In this document: in pieces, positions 19,352 to 27,418 of the stretch
Position numbering within the stretch: the stretch's first letter is position 1
How the letters are laid out: each line of letters starts with the position of its first letter
Source of the DNA: an uncultured Rhizobium sp.
GTDB lineage: Bacteria > Pseudomonadota > Alphaproteobacteria > Rhizobiales > Rhizobiaceae
NCBI GenBank assembly: GCA_945952415.1
Contig: CAMFIF010000006.1
Span: forward strand, 124,001-188,000
Reading direction: 5' to 3'
DNA length: 64,000 nucleotides
The notes under the pieces: generated by a model
Database searches by the model: none
Told to the model about the DNA's origin: nothing
What the model saw: only the letters and a program-made list of their open reading frames with translations
Position numbers and translations under genes: made by a program

Positions 19352-20710
19352 ATGATCGCGCCTGATGATTTCGAGCAAGACGCTTATCCCGGACGTCCGC
19401 GGATTCTGTTTATCGGATTTCCGGAGAGCTCCCATACCCATTCATGGATCGACCTTCTGAAGGATAGCGACTTCAACATCCGTCTGTTCTCGCTCCCTTC
19501 AGCCGTTCCGCCTGCAGATTGGCCCGTTAAGTCCTATGTGACGGTCGCGGGCGCCGCCCGTCAGGAAAGCGCTGTTCGCAAAACCGTGTTTCCGCCCCCG
19601 GAAAACTCGCCTTCGGGACTTGCAGGCTTGGCCCGTCTGGCGCTGGAGCGCGGTCTGCTTCGGGAAAGACCACGCCTCGAGCGCGTGGTTCAGTCAGGCG
19701 TGCGACTGGTGGAGAAGACCGATCGGGGCAAGCATCCGGTAACGATCGAAGCCGCGCTGGCAGCGGTCATACAGCAATGGAAGCCTGACGTTATCCATAC
19801 GCTTGGCTTTGATTCCGCCAGCTATTTCTATCTGCGAACCCGCAAGCAATTCGGCCTCGAAGGCATTGGTCGCTGGGTGGCGCAGGCGAGAGGTGGCCCC
19901 GATCTGGCCCTGCAACGCTTCTCTCCCAACTTCCGTGATCTGATCCGGGAGGTGCTTGAAACCTGCGATCACTTCATTGCGGACAATGAGCCCAACTATG
20001 AAATAGCGCGGGCCATGGGCGCATCGGAGGACAAGCTCAAGCAACCGGGTATGGGCGTTGTATCGGGGGCAGGAGGGATGGATGTCGACGGGCTTCGCGC
20101 CATGTGGACCCTACCCCCTTCAAAGCGTGAAAGAGTCATTGTCTGGCCCAAGGCCTATGAAACCTACACCGCGAAGGCGATGCCGGTTTTCGAGGCCATC
20201 CTGAAGGTCTGGGACCGTATACAGCCGTGTCGGATCGAGATGTTGTGGATGGTTCAGTCCGATGTGCAGATCTGGTACGAGAAGCTGTTTCCCGATGAGG
20301 TTAAGGCCACATGTCCCGCCTTTGGCCGCCTGACCCGCGATGAAACCCTGGATCGTATCGCGAAGGCGCGCGTGATGCTTGCACCGTCCCTCAGCGATGG
20401 CATCCCGAATACGATGATGGAGGCGATGGCTCTCGGAGCTGCTCCGCTGGTTTCTCCCCTGGATACGATTGAGCCGGTCGTCAGGAACGAGGAGAACGTG
20501 CTTTTCGCGCGCAATCTTTACCCTGATGAGGTGGCGGAAGCCCTGGTCAGGCTGATGTCCGACGACGATCTCGTTGATCGCATGGCTGAAAACAATCTGG
20601 TTCGCGTTCGGCAGATGGCCGACCGCAAGGATGTCAAGAAGCGGGCTCTGGCCTTTTATTCCGAGGTCTGCCGGCTTTCTCAAAGACCATCTATTGGTGC
20701 AAAGGTATAA
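19352..20710 (+). CDS. Glycosyltransferase, GT4-like
   Basis: This 452-residue protein has a GT-B architecture. The N-terminal domain opens with ILFIGFPESSHTHSWIDLL, and a C-terminal domain carries DETLDRIAKARVMLAPSLSDGIPN followed by TMMEAMALGAAPLVSPLD, the sugar-nucleotide binding Ex7E-type region. CAGGA lies about 10 bases before the ATG at 19352. It directly precedes the wzm exporter gene. It is cytoplasmic with no membrane helix; donor and linkage cannot be predicted. Confidence 0.8.
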   Translation: MIAPDDFEQDAYPGRPRILFIGFPESSHTHSWIDLLKDSDFNIRLFSLPSAVPPADWPVKSYVTVAGAARQESAVRKTVFPPPENSPSGLAGLARLALERGLLRERPRLERVVQSGVRLVEKTDRGKHPVTIEAALAAVIQQWKPDVIHTLGFDSASYFYLRTRKQFGLEGIGRWVAQARGGPDLALQRFSPNFRDLIREVLETCDHFIADNEPNYEIARAMGASEDKLKQPGMGVVSGAGGMDVDGLRAMWTLPPSKRERVIVWPKAYETYTAKAMPVFEAILKVWDRIQPCRIEMLWMVQSDVQIWYEKLFPDEVKATCPAFGRLTRDETLDRIAKARVMLAPSLSDGIPNTMMEAMALGAAPLVSPLDTIEPVVRNEENVLFARNLYPDEVAEALVRLMSDDDLVDRMAENNLVRVRQMADRKDVKKRALAFYSEVCRLSQRPSIGAKV

Positions 20711-20713
20711 TTG

Positions 20714-21529
20714 ATGTCCTCCAATACGAGCGCCACCAGCTTTCTCATTCGCAGCCTGTTCAAGAATCGCCGCCTTCTTATTGAGATGGCGCGCCGTGAT
20801 GTGTCAGACCGTTATGCAGGCCAGATGCTGGGGAGCATTTGGGCCTTTGTGCATCCCGTTATGACTATCAGCGTTTTCATCTTTGTTTTTGCCGTGGTGT
20901 TTCGCGTTAAGGTCGATGACAGCCTGAACATTCCCGGCGACCACACACTCTATATGGTGTCAGGCATCATTCCCTGGCTTATCATCGCCGATGTGCTTGG
21001 GCGCGGATCTTCGATCATCTCCGGTCACGCATCGCTTGTTAAACAGGTGGTGTTCCCGGTCGAAGTGCTGCCGGTGAAAGTGGTTTTGGCTACCCTTCCC
21101 ACCTTTGCAATCGGTTTCGCCGGGCTGGTGCTTTATGCCTTTGCTGTCGGCAGGGTGAGCCCTGCCCTTCTGCTTTATCCTGTGGCTGCCGTTCCGCTCT
21201 ACCTGTTTCTTCTAGGGGTCGCGTTTCTGTTGTCTTCGATTGGGGTCTTTCTGCGCGATATCAAGGAGCTTGTTCAGATGTATGCGCTGATCGGCCTTTA
21301 TATCGCCCCGATTTTCTATTTCATGGATTGGGTACCCGCTAAGTTTCGACCCTTCATCTATCTCAATCCCGTCACCGTCTTTATCGAGACTTTTCATGAC
21401 GCCGCCTATTACGGGGGCGTTCGCAGTTGGATGGTTCTGGCCGCAACGGCAGCGATCGGGCTCTTCACCGCCTGGTTGGGGGCTTCTGTATTCGCCAAAC
21501 TGAAACCGCATTTCGGGAGCTACCTGTGA
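20714..21529 (+). CDS. wzm: Polysaccharide ABC exporter permease (Wzm)
   Basis: This ABC-2 type membrane protein (271 residues) has about six transmembrane helices. The cytoplasmic start ARRDVSDRYAGQMLGSIWAFVHP is the hallmark of Wzm/KpsM/RfbA O-antigen exporters. It moves undecaprenyl-linked polymer across the inner membrane together with Wzt. A TTG start at 20711 is also in frame; the ATG at 20714, preceded by AAAGGT, is preferred. It overlaps wzt by 4 bp. Its presence places the locus in the ABC-transporter-dependent export class rather than Wzx/Wzy. Confidence 0.93.
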   Translation: MSSNTSATSFLIRSLFKNRRLLIEMARRDVSDRYAGQMLGSIWAFVHPVMTISVFIFVFAVVFRVKVDDSLNIPGDHTLYMVSGIIPWLIIADVLGRGSSIISGHASLVKQVVFPVEVLPVKVVLATLPTFAIGFAGLVLYAFAVGRVSPALLLYPVAAVPLYLFLLGVAFLLSSIGVFLRDIKELVQMYALIGLYIAPIFYFMDWVPAKFRPFIYLNPVTVFIETFHDAAYYGGVRSWMVLAATAAIGLFTAWLGASVFAKLKPHFGSYL

Positions 21530-22800
21530 GCAATACGAGCGAAGTCGCCATCCGCGTCTCCGATGTCGGCAAGATGTATCGTCTCTATTCGAAGCCGTCG
21601 GATCTTCTCAGGGAGCTCATCAGCCGCCGACCTTTGCACAGGGAACACTGGGCGCTGCAGAACGTGAACTTCCAGGTGAACCGGGGCGAGGTTGTTGGCA
21701 TCATCGGCCGCAATGGCGCGGGAAAAACCACCCTCCTGCGCATCATAGCGGGAACTTTGGACCAGACGAAGGGCAAGGTTGAGGTCAAGGGCCGCGTCTC
21801 GGCGATCATGGTTCTCGGCACGGGCTTCAATATGGATCTCTCCGGTCGGGAAAACATTCTCCTGGGCGGGCTTTGCCTGGGGATGACCCACGAGGAAGTG
21901 GAACGCAAGGCACCGGACATCATCGCCTTCAGCGGTCTTCAGGAATTCATCGATTCACCGTGCAAGGAATATTCGAGCGGGATGGTTGCGCGCCTCGCCT
22001 TCAGCATTGCCGCGAGTGTGGATCCGGACATCCTTATTGTCGATGAAGCGCTGTCTACCGGCGATATGATGTTCAATGCGAAAAGTTATGCACGAATGCG
22101 CGAAATTGCGAAAAGCGGAGCAACCGTGCTGTTCGTTACCCACAGTCTGCAGCAGATCTATGATCTTTGTGACAAGGCTATACTTCTCGAGCGGGGCACC
22201 GTTGCTGCTGTGGGAGAGCCGCGAACCATCGGCTATCTCTACGAGCAGAAGGTGCATGAGGAGATGGCGGCCCTGAATGAAACGGCCACGCCGGCGCTGC
22301 AGATCGGCGAAGCGATCGAAAATACCTATCGCAAGGCCGAGATCCTTCATGCGGATATCTTCCATGCCGGCACGGGGGAACGGACAAAGCGCTTCGTTGA
22401 CGGTGACGAATACTTGATTCGCATCCGGGTAAAGGCGAATGAGGATATAGCAGCTCTCTCTGTGGGATATGATATACGCACGCAGACCGGAGTGCAGGTT
22501 TTTGGCTTTTCAACGGGAAGCGCCAGCCAGACCGAGGCTATCGCGGCTGGGGACGTGAAGGATTTCGATTTCCGGTTGCGCTCCCGTTTCAATAATGGCA
22601 GTTATTTTGTCAATCTGGGTCTTGCTGAAAACAAGGCTGACGGCACTGATCCGCACCATTATTCTATGATCCAGTTTGTTGCAGACTCTATTATCGTCGA
22701 GGGTGTGACCGATATACTTTTCCCTGGTCTTGCAAACATGGACGGCCGTTTCGAGGGTTCAACTATTGCAGAATCCTCTTCCCTAGGAAAACGAGGCTGA
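21526..22800 (+). CDS. wzt: Polysaccharide ABC exporter ATPase with C-terminal glycan-binding domain (Wzt)
   Basis: This protein has 424 residues. Walker A is GRNGAGKTT (~62-70), the signature is YSSGMVARL, Walker B is ILIVDEALS and the H-loop is FVTHSLQQ. Residues ~285-415 form a beta-rich domain (VDGDEYLIRIRVKANEDI, FRLRSRFNNGSYFVNLGL) typical of the Wzt C-terminal domain that recognises the modified non-reducing end of the polymer. The start is GTG at 21526, overlapping the wzm stop, with GGGAGC upstream; the longer frame runs inside wzm. Domain presence implies export is gated by a terminal modification. Confidence 0.92.
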   Translation: MSNTSEVAIRVSDVGKMYRLYSKPSDLLRELISRRPLHREHWALQNVNFQVNRGEVVGIIGRNGAGKTTLLRIIAGTLDQTKGKVEVKGRVSAIMVLGTGFNMDLSGRENILLGGLCLGMTHEEVERKAPDIIAFSGLQEFIDSPCKEYSSGMVARLAFSIAASVDPDILIVDEALSTGDMMFNAKSYARMREIAKSGATVLFVTHSLQQIYDLCDKAILLERGTVAAVGEPRTIGYLYEQKVHEEMAALNETATPALQIGEAIENTYRKAEILHADIFHAGTGERTKRFVDGDEYLIRIRVKANEDIAALSVGYDIRTQTGVQVFGFSTGSASQTEAIAAGDVKDFDFRLRSRFNNGSYFVNLGLAENKADGTDPHHYSMIQFVADSIIVEGVTDILFPGLANMDGRFEGSTIAESSSLGKRG

Positions 22801-22806
22801 CGTAAA

Positions 22807-23640
22807 ATGGGCATTAATGCGGAAATGGTCACGATCACCGCCGGGCTTCGGAGTGCTGGAAAGCTGACCGGTCGCTCTGTCGTCGAAATTGGCGCGCAGG
22901 ATGTCTGCGTTGTTAAGGATGTGTCTCGCGCGATCATCGTCCAACACGGGTTTACCGAGTCCAGAACGGAGTTGGATAAGGCGGCTGATCTCTATGCCGC
23001 CCTTGGCTTTGATGACTATAGTTGCATCGATGCCAGCGGCGAATATGGGGCGCTTGTCTTCGACCTGAATAATGACATCGGGAAGACATACGGCTTTAGA
23101 CGGACCTTTGATCTTGTTACGAACCTGGGGACTGCGGAACACTGCTTCGACCAGCGCACGGTTTTCAAGAACCTGCATGATCTATGCAATGTAGGTGGCG
23201 TAATGATCCATGCGCTTCCTGCGCAGGGTAACGTCAATCACGCTTTCTTCAATTACCATCCTCGGTTCTTTGTCGATCTGGCCGCAGCGAATGGTTATGA
23301 AATTGTCCTTCTTGCCTTCACTGTCGATTACAAGCCTGTACTTCATACCTATTCGAAGGAAGAATTCAGAAAATGGGATTCTCACGATATCCTGTTTTAC
23401 TGCGCACTCAGAAAGCTCCAAGACCGGGAATTCACGCTGCCCTTCGATGGAATGTTCAGCGCGATCAATAGGATCGAAGGATATCATGATACCGGGGTGA
23501 ACCCGCTTTCTACGGAGTTCGCCCCGTACCTCAAGGGTGGGAACTGGGAAAACACAAAGGGTATTGTCACCGAACAGCAGCCTGATCAGCCCCGTCGCGG
23601 CTGGTTGTCGCGAATTCTAAAAGTTGCGGGGGGCCGTTGA
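22807..23640 (+). CDS. Methyltransferase-like protein of the polysaccharide locus
   Basis: This 277-residue protein looks like a class I methyltransferase. VVEIGAQDVCVV near residue 25 resembles motif I, and FDLVTNLGTAEHCFDQ and LCNVGGVMIHALPAQGN correspond to the central strand and post-motif III. GFDDYSCIDASGEYGAL supplies the acidic loop. The glycine-rich motif is weaker than in the other methyltransferases here, so SAM binding is probable, not certain. It lies 6 bp after wzt; the position suggests that it makes the chain-terminal modification Wzt recognises, which is inference. Confidence 0.6.
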   Translation: MGINAEMVTITAGLRSAGKLTGRSVVEIGAQDVCVVKDVSRAIIVQHGFTESRTELDKAADLYAALGFDDYSCIDASGEYGALVFDLNNDIGKTYGFRRTFDLVTNLGTAEHCFDQRTVFKNLHDLCNVGGVMIHALPAQGNVNHAFFNYHPRFFVDLAAANGYEIVLLAFTVDYKPVLHTYSKEEFRKWDSHDILFYCALRKLQDREFTLPFDGMFSAINRIEGYHDTGVNPLSTEFAPYLKGGNWENTKGIVTEQQPDQPRRGWLSRILKVAGGR

Positions 23641-23643
23641 AGC

Positions 23644-25548
23644 ATGTGTGGCATAGCGGGAACCTACAGACTCCGAGACGTCGATGCGGTGGGCAGAATG
23701 GTTGCGGCCATGCACCACCGCGGTCCAGATGATACGGGTCTTTATGCGGATGACGGCGTGGTGCTTGCCCAGGCACGGCTGGCGATCATTGATACGTCGA
23801 GCGGTGGACATCAGCCTATGGCGGCGGCCGAAGGCCTTGTTCAGATCGTCTACAACGGCGAAATGTACAATTATCGCGAGAAGCGTCAGCTGCTGGAGGC
23901 GAAAGGTCACCGGTTTACCACCGCGTCCGACACCGAAGTGGTGCTTAAGCTCTATGTGGAGTTCGGCGAATCCTTTTGGAACCATCTACGCGGAATTTTT
24001 GCCATTGCAATCTATGACCGGCGTGACGGCCCGGGCAGGGAAAAGCTCCTGCTCGGACGGGACCAGTTCGGTATCAAGCCTCTCCTTTATGCCCGCGTAG
24101 GCAAGGGAATCATCTTTGCTTCGGAGCTCAAAGGTTTGCTGGCCAGTGGCCTTGTCGAGCGAAAGATAGATTCACGCTCGCTTCAGCAGCTTCTCAGTCT
24201 GGGATCCGTCTACCAGCCAAGAACTCTGGTAGAAGGCGTGGAGTCCATTCCAGCGGCGCATTTCCTGCGACTTGATTCTGAGGGCAGCAAAATCACACGC
24301 TACTGGTCCTATGAAAACGATCGTGTCGCCGGGCTGCGCACCCTTCCCTATCAGGAACAGGTTGAGCGGTTTGCCGCTGCATTGACCCAGTCTGTCAAGC
24401 TTCAGATGATTGCCGACGTCCCTGTTGGCGCATTCCTGTCGGGCGGCGTCGATTCCTCCCTGATCGTTGCCTTGATGGCCCGGGAGGCAGGTGGCCATGT
24501 AAAGACCTATTCGGTTGGCTTCGAGCAGGGGGCGAATGCAACCGACGAGAGCCACGAGGCGGCGGAAATCGCCCGCCTTCTTGATACCGACCATACGCGG
24601 GTGGTGATCGGCGCTTCGGACATGGTTGCCCATCTGCAGAATTTCACCCGGGGGATCGACCAGCCGTCCGTTGATGGTTTGAACAGTTACTTCGTTTCCC
24701 ATGCAGCTGCCCAAGGCGTCACCGTGTCGCTCTCGGGTACCGGCGGCGACGAACTGTTTCTGGGCTATCCTTGGTTCGCGAATGTTCAGAAAAACATGGT
24801 CAATCCGGCTGCAACCGTCGCGCCGACCAGGCTGAGACGGCTTATGGCTCGACTTTTGCCTGCGCAAGTCCCCACGGATACAGCGGTGGATGGCACCCTG
24901 TTCCGTGAAATGTTCGGGCGACAGTATCATTGTTTCGGACCGTCTATGGCCAACGGGCTTCTGGCTGGCGCGCGACGGCAGGTCACTCAGGAACGATCCT
25001 TCGATGAAGATCTCCAGGGCGCCGATGAACTGACCGGAGGTCACCTTCTCGACAGGAGCAGCGTACTTTGTCTCAATGGTTACACGAGGAATCAGCTGCT
25101 CCGGGATATTGACGCCTGTTCCATGATCCATTCCCTGGAAGTTCGGGTCCCTTTCCTAGACGTAGAGATCGCGGATTTCGCTCTTTCCCTTCCCACCTCG
25201 GCAAAACTGGCGGTTTCCGATCGTACTCTCGACCCGACCGCAAGCTATGCGGAATCCGGAGTCAAGAAGATTGTATGCGACGTGGCCCGTCGATATCTGC
25301 CTGCGGACTTCTTCACCGCCCGTGCGAAACGCGGGTTTGGCCTGCCTTATGCGGACTGGCTGCGCGGGCCGCTTGCGGAGATCTTCAACGATACGCTTTC
25401 GGAAGATTCCGTGAGGCGCGGTGGCCTTTTCGACCCGGCGGTGGCCACCCAGATCCGGCAGGATTTCGAGAACCAGCTGCGGCCTTGGTCTCACCCTTGG
25501 TTGCTGATGGTCACTGAACTATGGCGCCGCGAGGTCCTTGAAGCGTAG
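23644..25548 (+). CDS. asnB: Asparagine synthetase-type glutamine amidotransferase (AsnB family)
   Basis: In this 634-residue protein, Cys2 (MCGIAGTY) is the N-terminal glutaminase nucleophile, followed by HHRGPDD and a YNGEMYNY block. The synthetase domain has the PP-loop SGGVDSS (~residue 265) and SGTGGDELFLGYP. It uses glutamine and ATP to amidate a carboxylate. In polysaccharide clusters AsnB homologues often convert uronic acids to uronamides, and UDP-galacturonate production by ugd and lpsL fits; ordinary asparagine synthesis remains possible. It starts 4 bp after the previous stop. Confidence 0.88.
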   Translation: MCGIAGTYRLRDVDAVGRMVAAMHHRGPDDTGLYADDGVVLAQARLAIIDTSSGGHQPMAAAEGLVQIVYNGEMYNYREKRQLLEAKGHRFTTASDTEVVLKLYVEFGESFWNHLRGIFAIAIYDRRDGPGREKLLLGRDQFGIKPLLYARVGKGIIFASELKGLLASGLVERKIDSRSLQQLLSLGSVYQPRTLVEGVESIPAAHFLRLDSEGSKITRYWSYENDRVAGLRTLPYQEQVERFAAALTQSVKLQMIADVPVGAFLSGGVDSSLIVALMAREAGGHVKTYSVGFEQGANATDESHEAAEIARLLDTDHTRVVIGASDMVAHLQNFTRGIDQPSVDGLNSYFVSHAAAQGVTVSLSGTGGDELFLGYPWFANVQKNMVNPAATVAPTRLRRLMARLLPAQVPTDTAVDGTLFREMFGRQYHCFGPSMANGLLAGARRQVTQERSFDEDLQGADELTGGHLLDRSSVLCLNGYTRNQLLRDIDACSMIHSLEVRVPFLDVEIADFALSLPTSAKLAVSDRTLDPTASYAESGVKKIVCDVARRYLPADFFTARAKRGFGLPYADWLRGPLAEIFNDTLSEDSVRRGGLFDPAVATQIRQDFENQLRPWSHPWLLMVTELWRREVLEA

Positions 25549-25603
25549 CCGCCCCAACCGACGGTCGAAATCGATCTTCGCCAACCAGACAGGCAGACCG
25601 CCC

Positions 25604-26416
25604 ATGATAAGACGTCTTTTCAACAATGCACGGCTGGTGCTCCATTCACAGCAGAAGCTTGCCGAGCAGAGCCAGAAGCTGGAACTGTTGGCAACGAAGC
25701 TTGCCAGCCTGGAAAGCGAGCGCGGCCTTGACGCACAAAAAATCGCCGCTCTCGAAGCCAGGGTTGCCTGGATGGATGAGCGGCTGCTGAGTTACTACAA
25801 GAACCGCTTCGACGTCGTGGACAAGCTTGCGGATTATCTCGTCGGCACACAGATCCCAGGCGACTATCTCGAATTTGGCGTCTTCATGGGGAAGACCTTC
25901 TCCTATGCCTATCGCATCATGGCGCCACTTTTTCCAGAGATGCGGTTCGTGGCGCTGGATTCCTTTGAGGGCTTGCCCCAGCCGAAGGGGATCGACGACC
26001 ACGAGGGCTACACGAGCGGTTTCTATGCCGGGCAGTTTGCCTGCGACATTGAACAGTTCCGGCAAAATCTCACAGAGGCCGGGGTAGACCTGGCACGGGT
26101 TCTAACCATCAAGGGCTGGTTTGATCAGACGCTGACGCCGGCGCATCCGCAATCCGCACCCATCGGCAAGGTCGCGGCAGCCTGGATCGATTGCGACCTC
26201 TATGAATCCACAGTTCCTGTTCTTGATTATCTTGCCGGCCGCCTTTCCGTAGGATCGGTGCTTCTTTTCGATGATTGGCGCTGCTACCGCAATCTTGCCG
26301 ACTTTGGCCAGCAGCGCGCCTGCCGGGAGTGGCTTGAGCGCAATCCGCACATCCGCCTCAATCCGTTCGTGGATTTCGGTTTCCATGGGCAAGCGTTCAC
26401 CGTTGCCGCTTGTTGA
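25604..26416 (+). CDS. TylF/macrocin-type O-methyltransferase with N-terminal coiled coil
   Basis: This is a 270-residue protein. Residues ~10-65 are a coiled coil rich in Q, L, K and E (QQKLAEQSQKLELLATKLAS). The catalytic part has GDYLEFGVFMGKTFSYAY (SAM site), LDSFEGLPQPKG and AAWIDCDLYEST followed by LLFDDWRCY; the acidic residues match the Mg-dependent TylF family. The frame is open from a TTG at 25538 inside the end of asnB; the ATG at 25604 gives a typical start. It likely O-methylates a deoxysugar residue or glycan end. Confidence 0.8.
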   Translation: MIRRLFNNARLVLHSQQKLAEQSQKLELLATKLASLESERGLDAQKIAALEARVAWMDERLLSYYKNRFDVVDKLADYLVGTQIPGDYLEFGVFMGKTFSYAYRIMAPLFPEMRFVALDSFEGLPQPKGIDDHEGYTSGFYAGQFACDIEQFRQNLTEAGVDLARVLTIKGWFDQTLTPAHPQSAPIGKVAAAWIDCDLYESTVPVLDYLAGRLSVGSVLLFDDWRCYRNLADFGQQRACREWLERNPHIRLNPFVDFGFHGQAFTVAAC

Positions 26417-26473
26417 AGCCGTTCGACGACTATCTTCTGGGGGGCAACCCCTTCCCAAGCATCGAGGGCAGGC

Positions 26474-27418
26474 GTGACGCAGGCAACAACACCGATGGTG
26501 TCCGTAATCATTCCGACCTACAACCGCGCCGCGCTTTTAGGCGAGGCGGTGCAGAGTGTCCTGTGCCAGACCTTTGACGATTTTGAACTCATCGTCGTGG
26601 ACGACGGTTCGACCGATAACACGCCTGAGGTGATGCAAGCCTTCGATGACGCGCGCCTCATTCATGTCAGACAGGAAAATCGGGGCCGCTCTGCGGCAAG
26701 AAACCGGGCCATCGGGCTTGCTAAAGGCCGTTACATAGCATTCCTCGATTCGGACGATCTCTATCTTAAGGGAAAGCTCCAACAACAGGTGGCGCTGTTA
26801 AATGCCCGACCGGATATAGATATGATCTATACTGCCGCCATTTGTGTCGATGAAAAGGGCGTGCCTCTGGAAAGGCAGGTTTACCAGGCGGATGCCGAGG
26901 GTGATATTTACAGGCAGGTGGCTTTTTTCAGGCCGGTGACCATTACTCTCCCGACGGTCATGATCCGTCGCGAAGTTCTTGAGGTAGTGGGTCCTTTCGA
27001 CGAGCGGATGGAAAGGTTCGAAGATACCGATCTTTGGCGGCGAATTGCCAAGCGGTTCCGGATCGGCGTCATCAGCGAGCCCACCTGCATTCTGCGCACG
27101 CATTCGGACAATGAACTCGCCTCCCAGGATCCGCAAAAAATTACCTCTGCCATCGGCTACTATATCGCCAAGATCATGCGCGAAGATGGGGATGTCGACC
27201 GTGCTTTCCTGAAGGCGGGTGCAGCAGGGCTTCTTGAATATTATGGCCGGGCTTTCCTGACCATACCAGGGTGGCGCCGCCAGGGATTTCTGCTATTGCG
27301 AAAGGCAATTCGATTTCAGCCATTGCGAGTTTTGCCGATTTGTCTCGCTGCGTTGCGGACCCTTTTGGGGGCAGCCATGCGCTCGGCTTTCGGGATTGCA
27401 CAGGGGACTGCCAAGTGA
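26474..27418 (+). CDS. Family 2 glycosyltransferase
   Basis: In this 314-residue GT-A protein, VSVIIPTYNRAALLGEAVQS (residues ~9-28), IVVDDGSTDNTPEVM and the DxD-type AFLDSDDLYL form the nucleotide-sugar site; RFEDTDLWRRIAKRF fits the catalytic base region. No membrane anchor is seen apart from a hydrophobic patch near the C-terminus. The start is GTG at 26474 with GAGGG upstream. The stop overlaps the GTG start of the next gene (GTGA). Confidence 0.87.
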   Translation: MTQATTPMVSVIIPTYNRAALLGEAVQSVLCQTFDDFELIVVDDGSTDNTPEVMQAFDDARLIHVRQENRGRSAARNRAIGLAKGRYIAFLDSDDLYLKGKLQQQVALLNARPDIDMIYTAAICVDEKGVPLERQVYQADAEGDIYRQVAFFRPVTITLPTVMIRREVLEVVGPFDERMERFEDTDLWRRIAKRFRIGVISEPTCILRTHSDNELASQDPQKITSAIGYYIAKIMREDGDVDRAFLKAGAAGLLEYYGRAFLTIPGWRRQGFLLLRKAIRFQPLRVLPICLAALRTLLGAAMRSAFGIAQGTAK

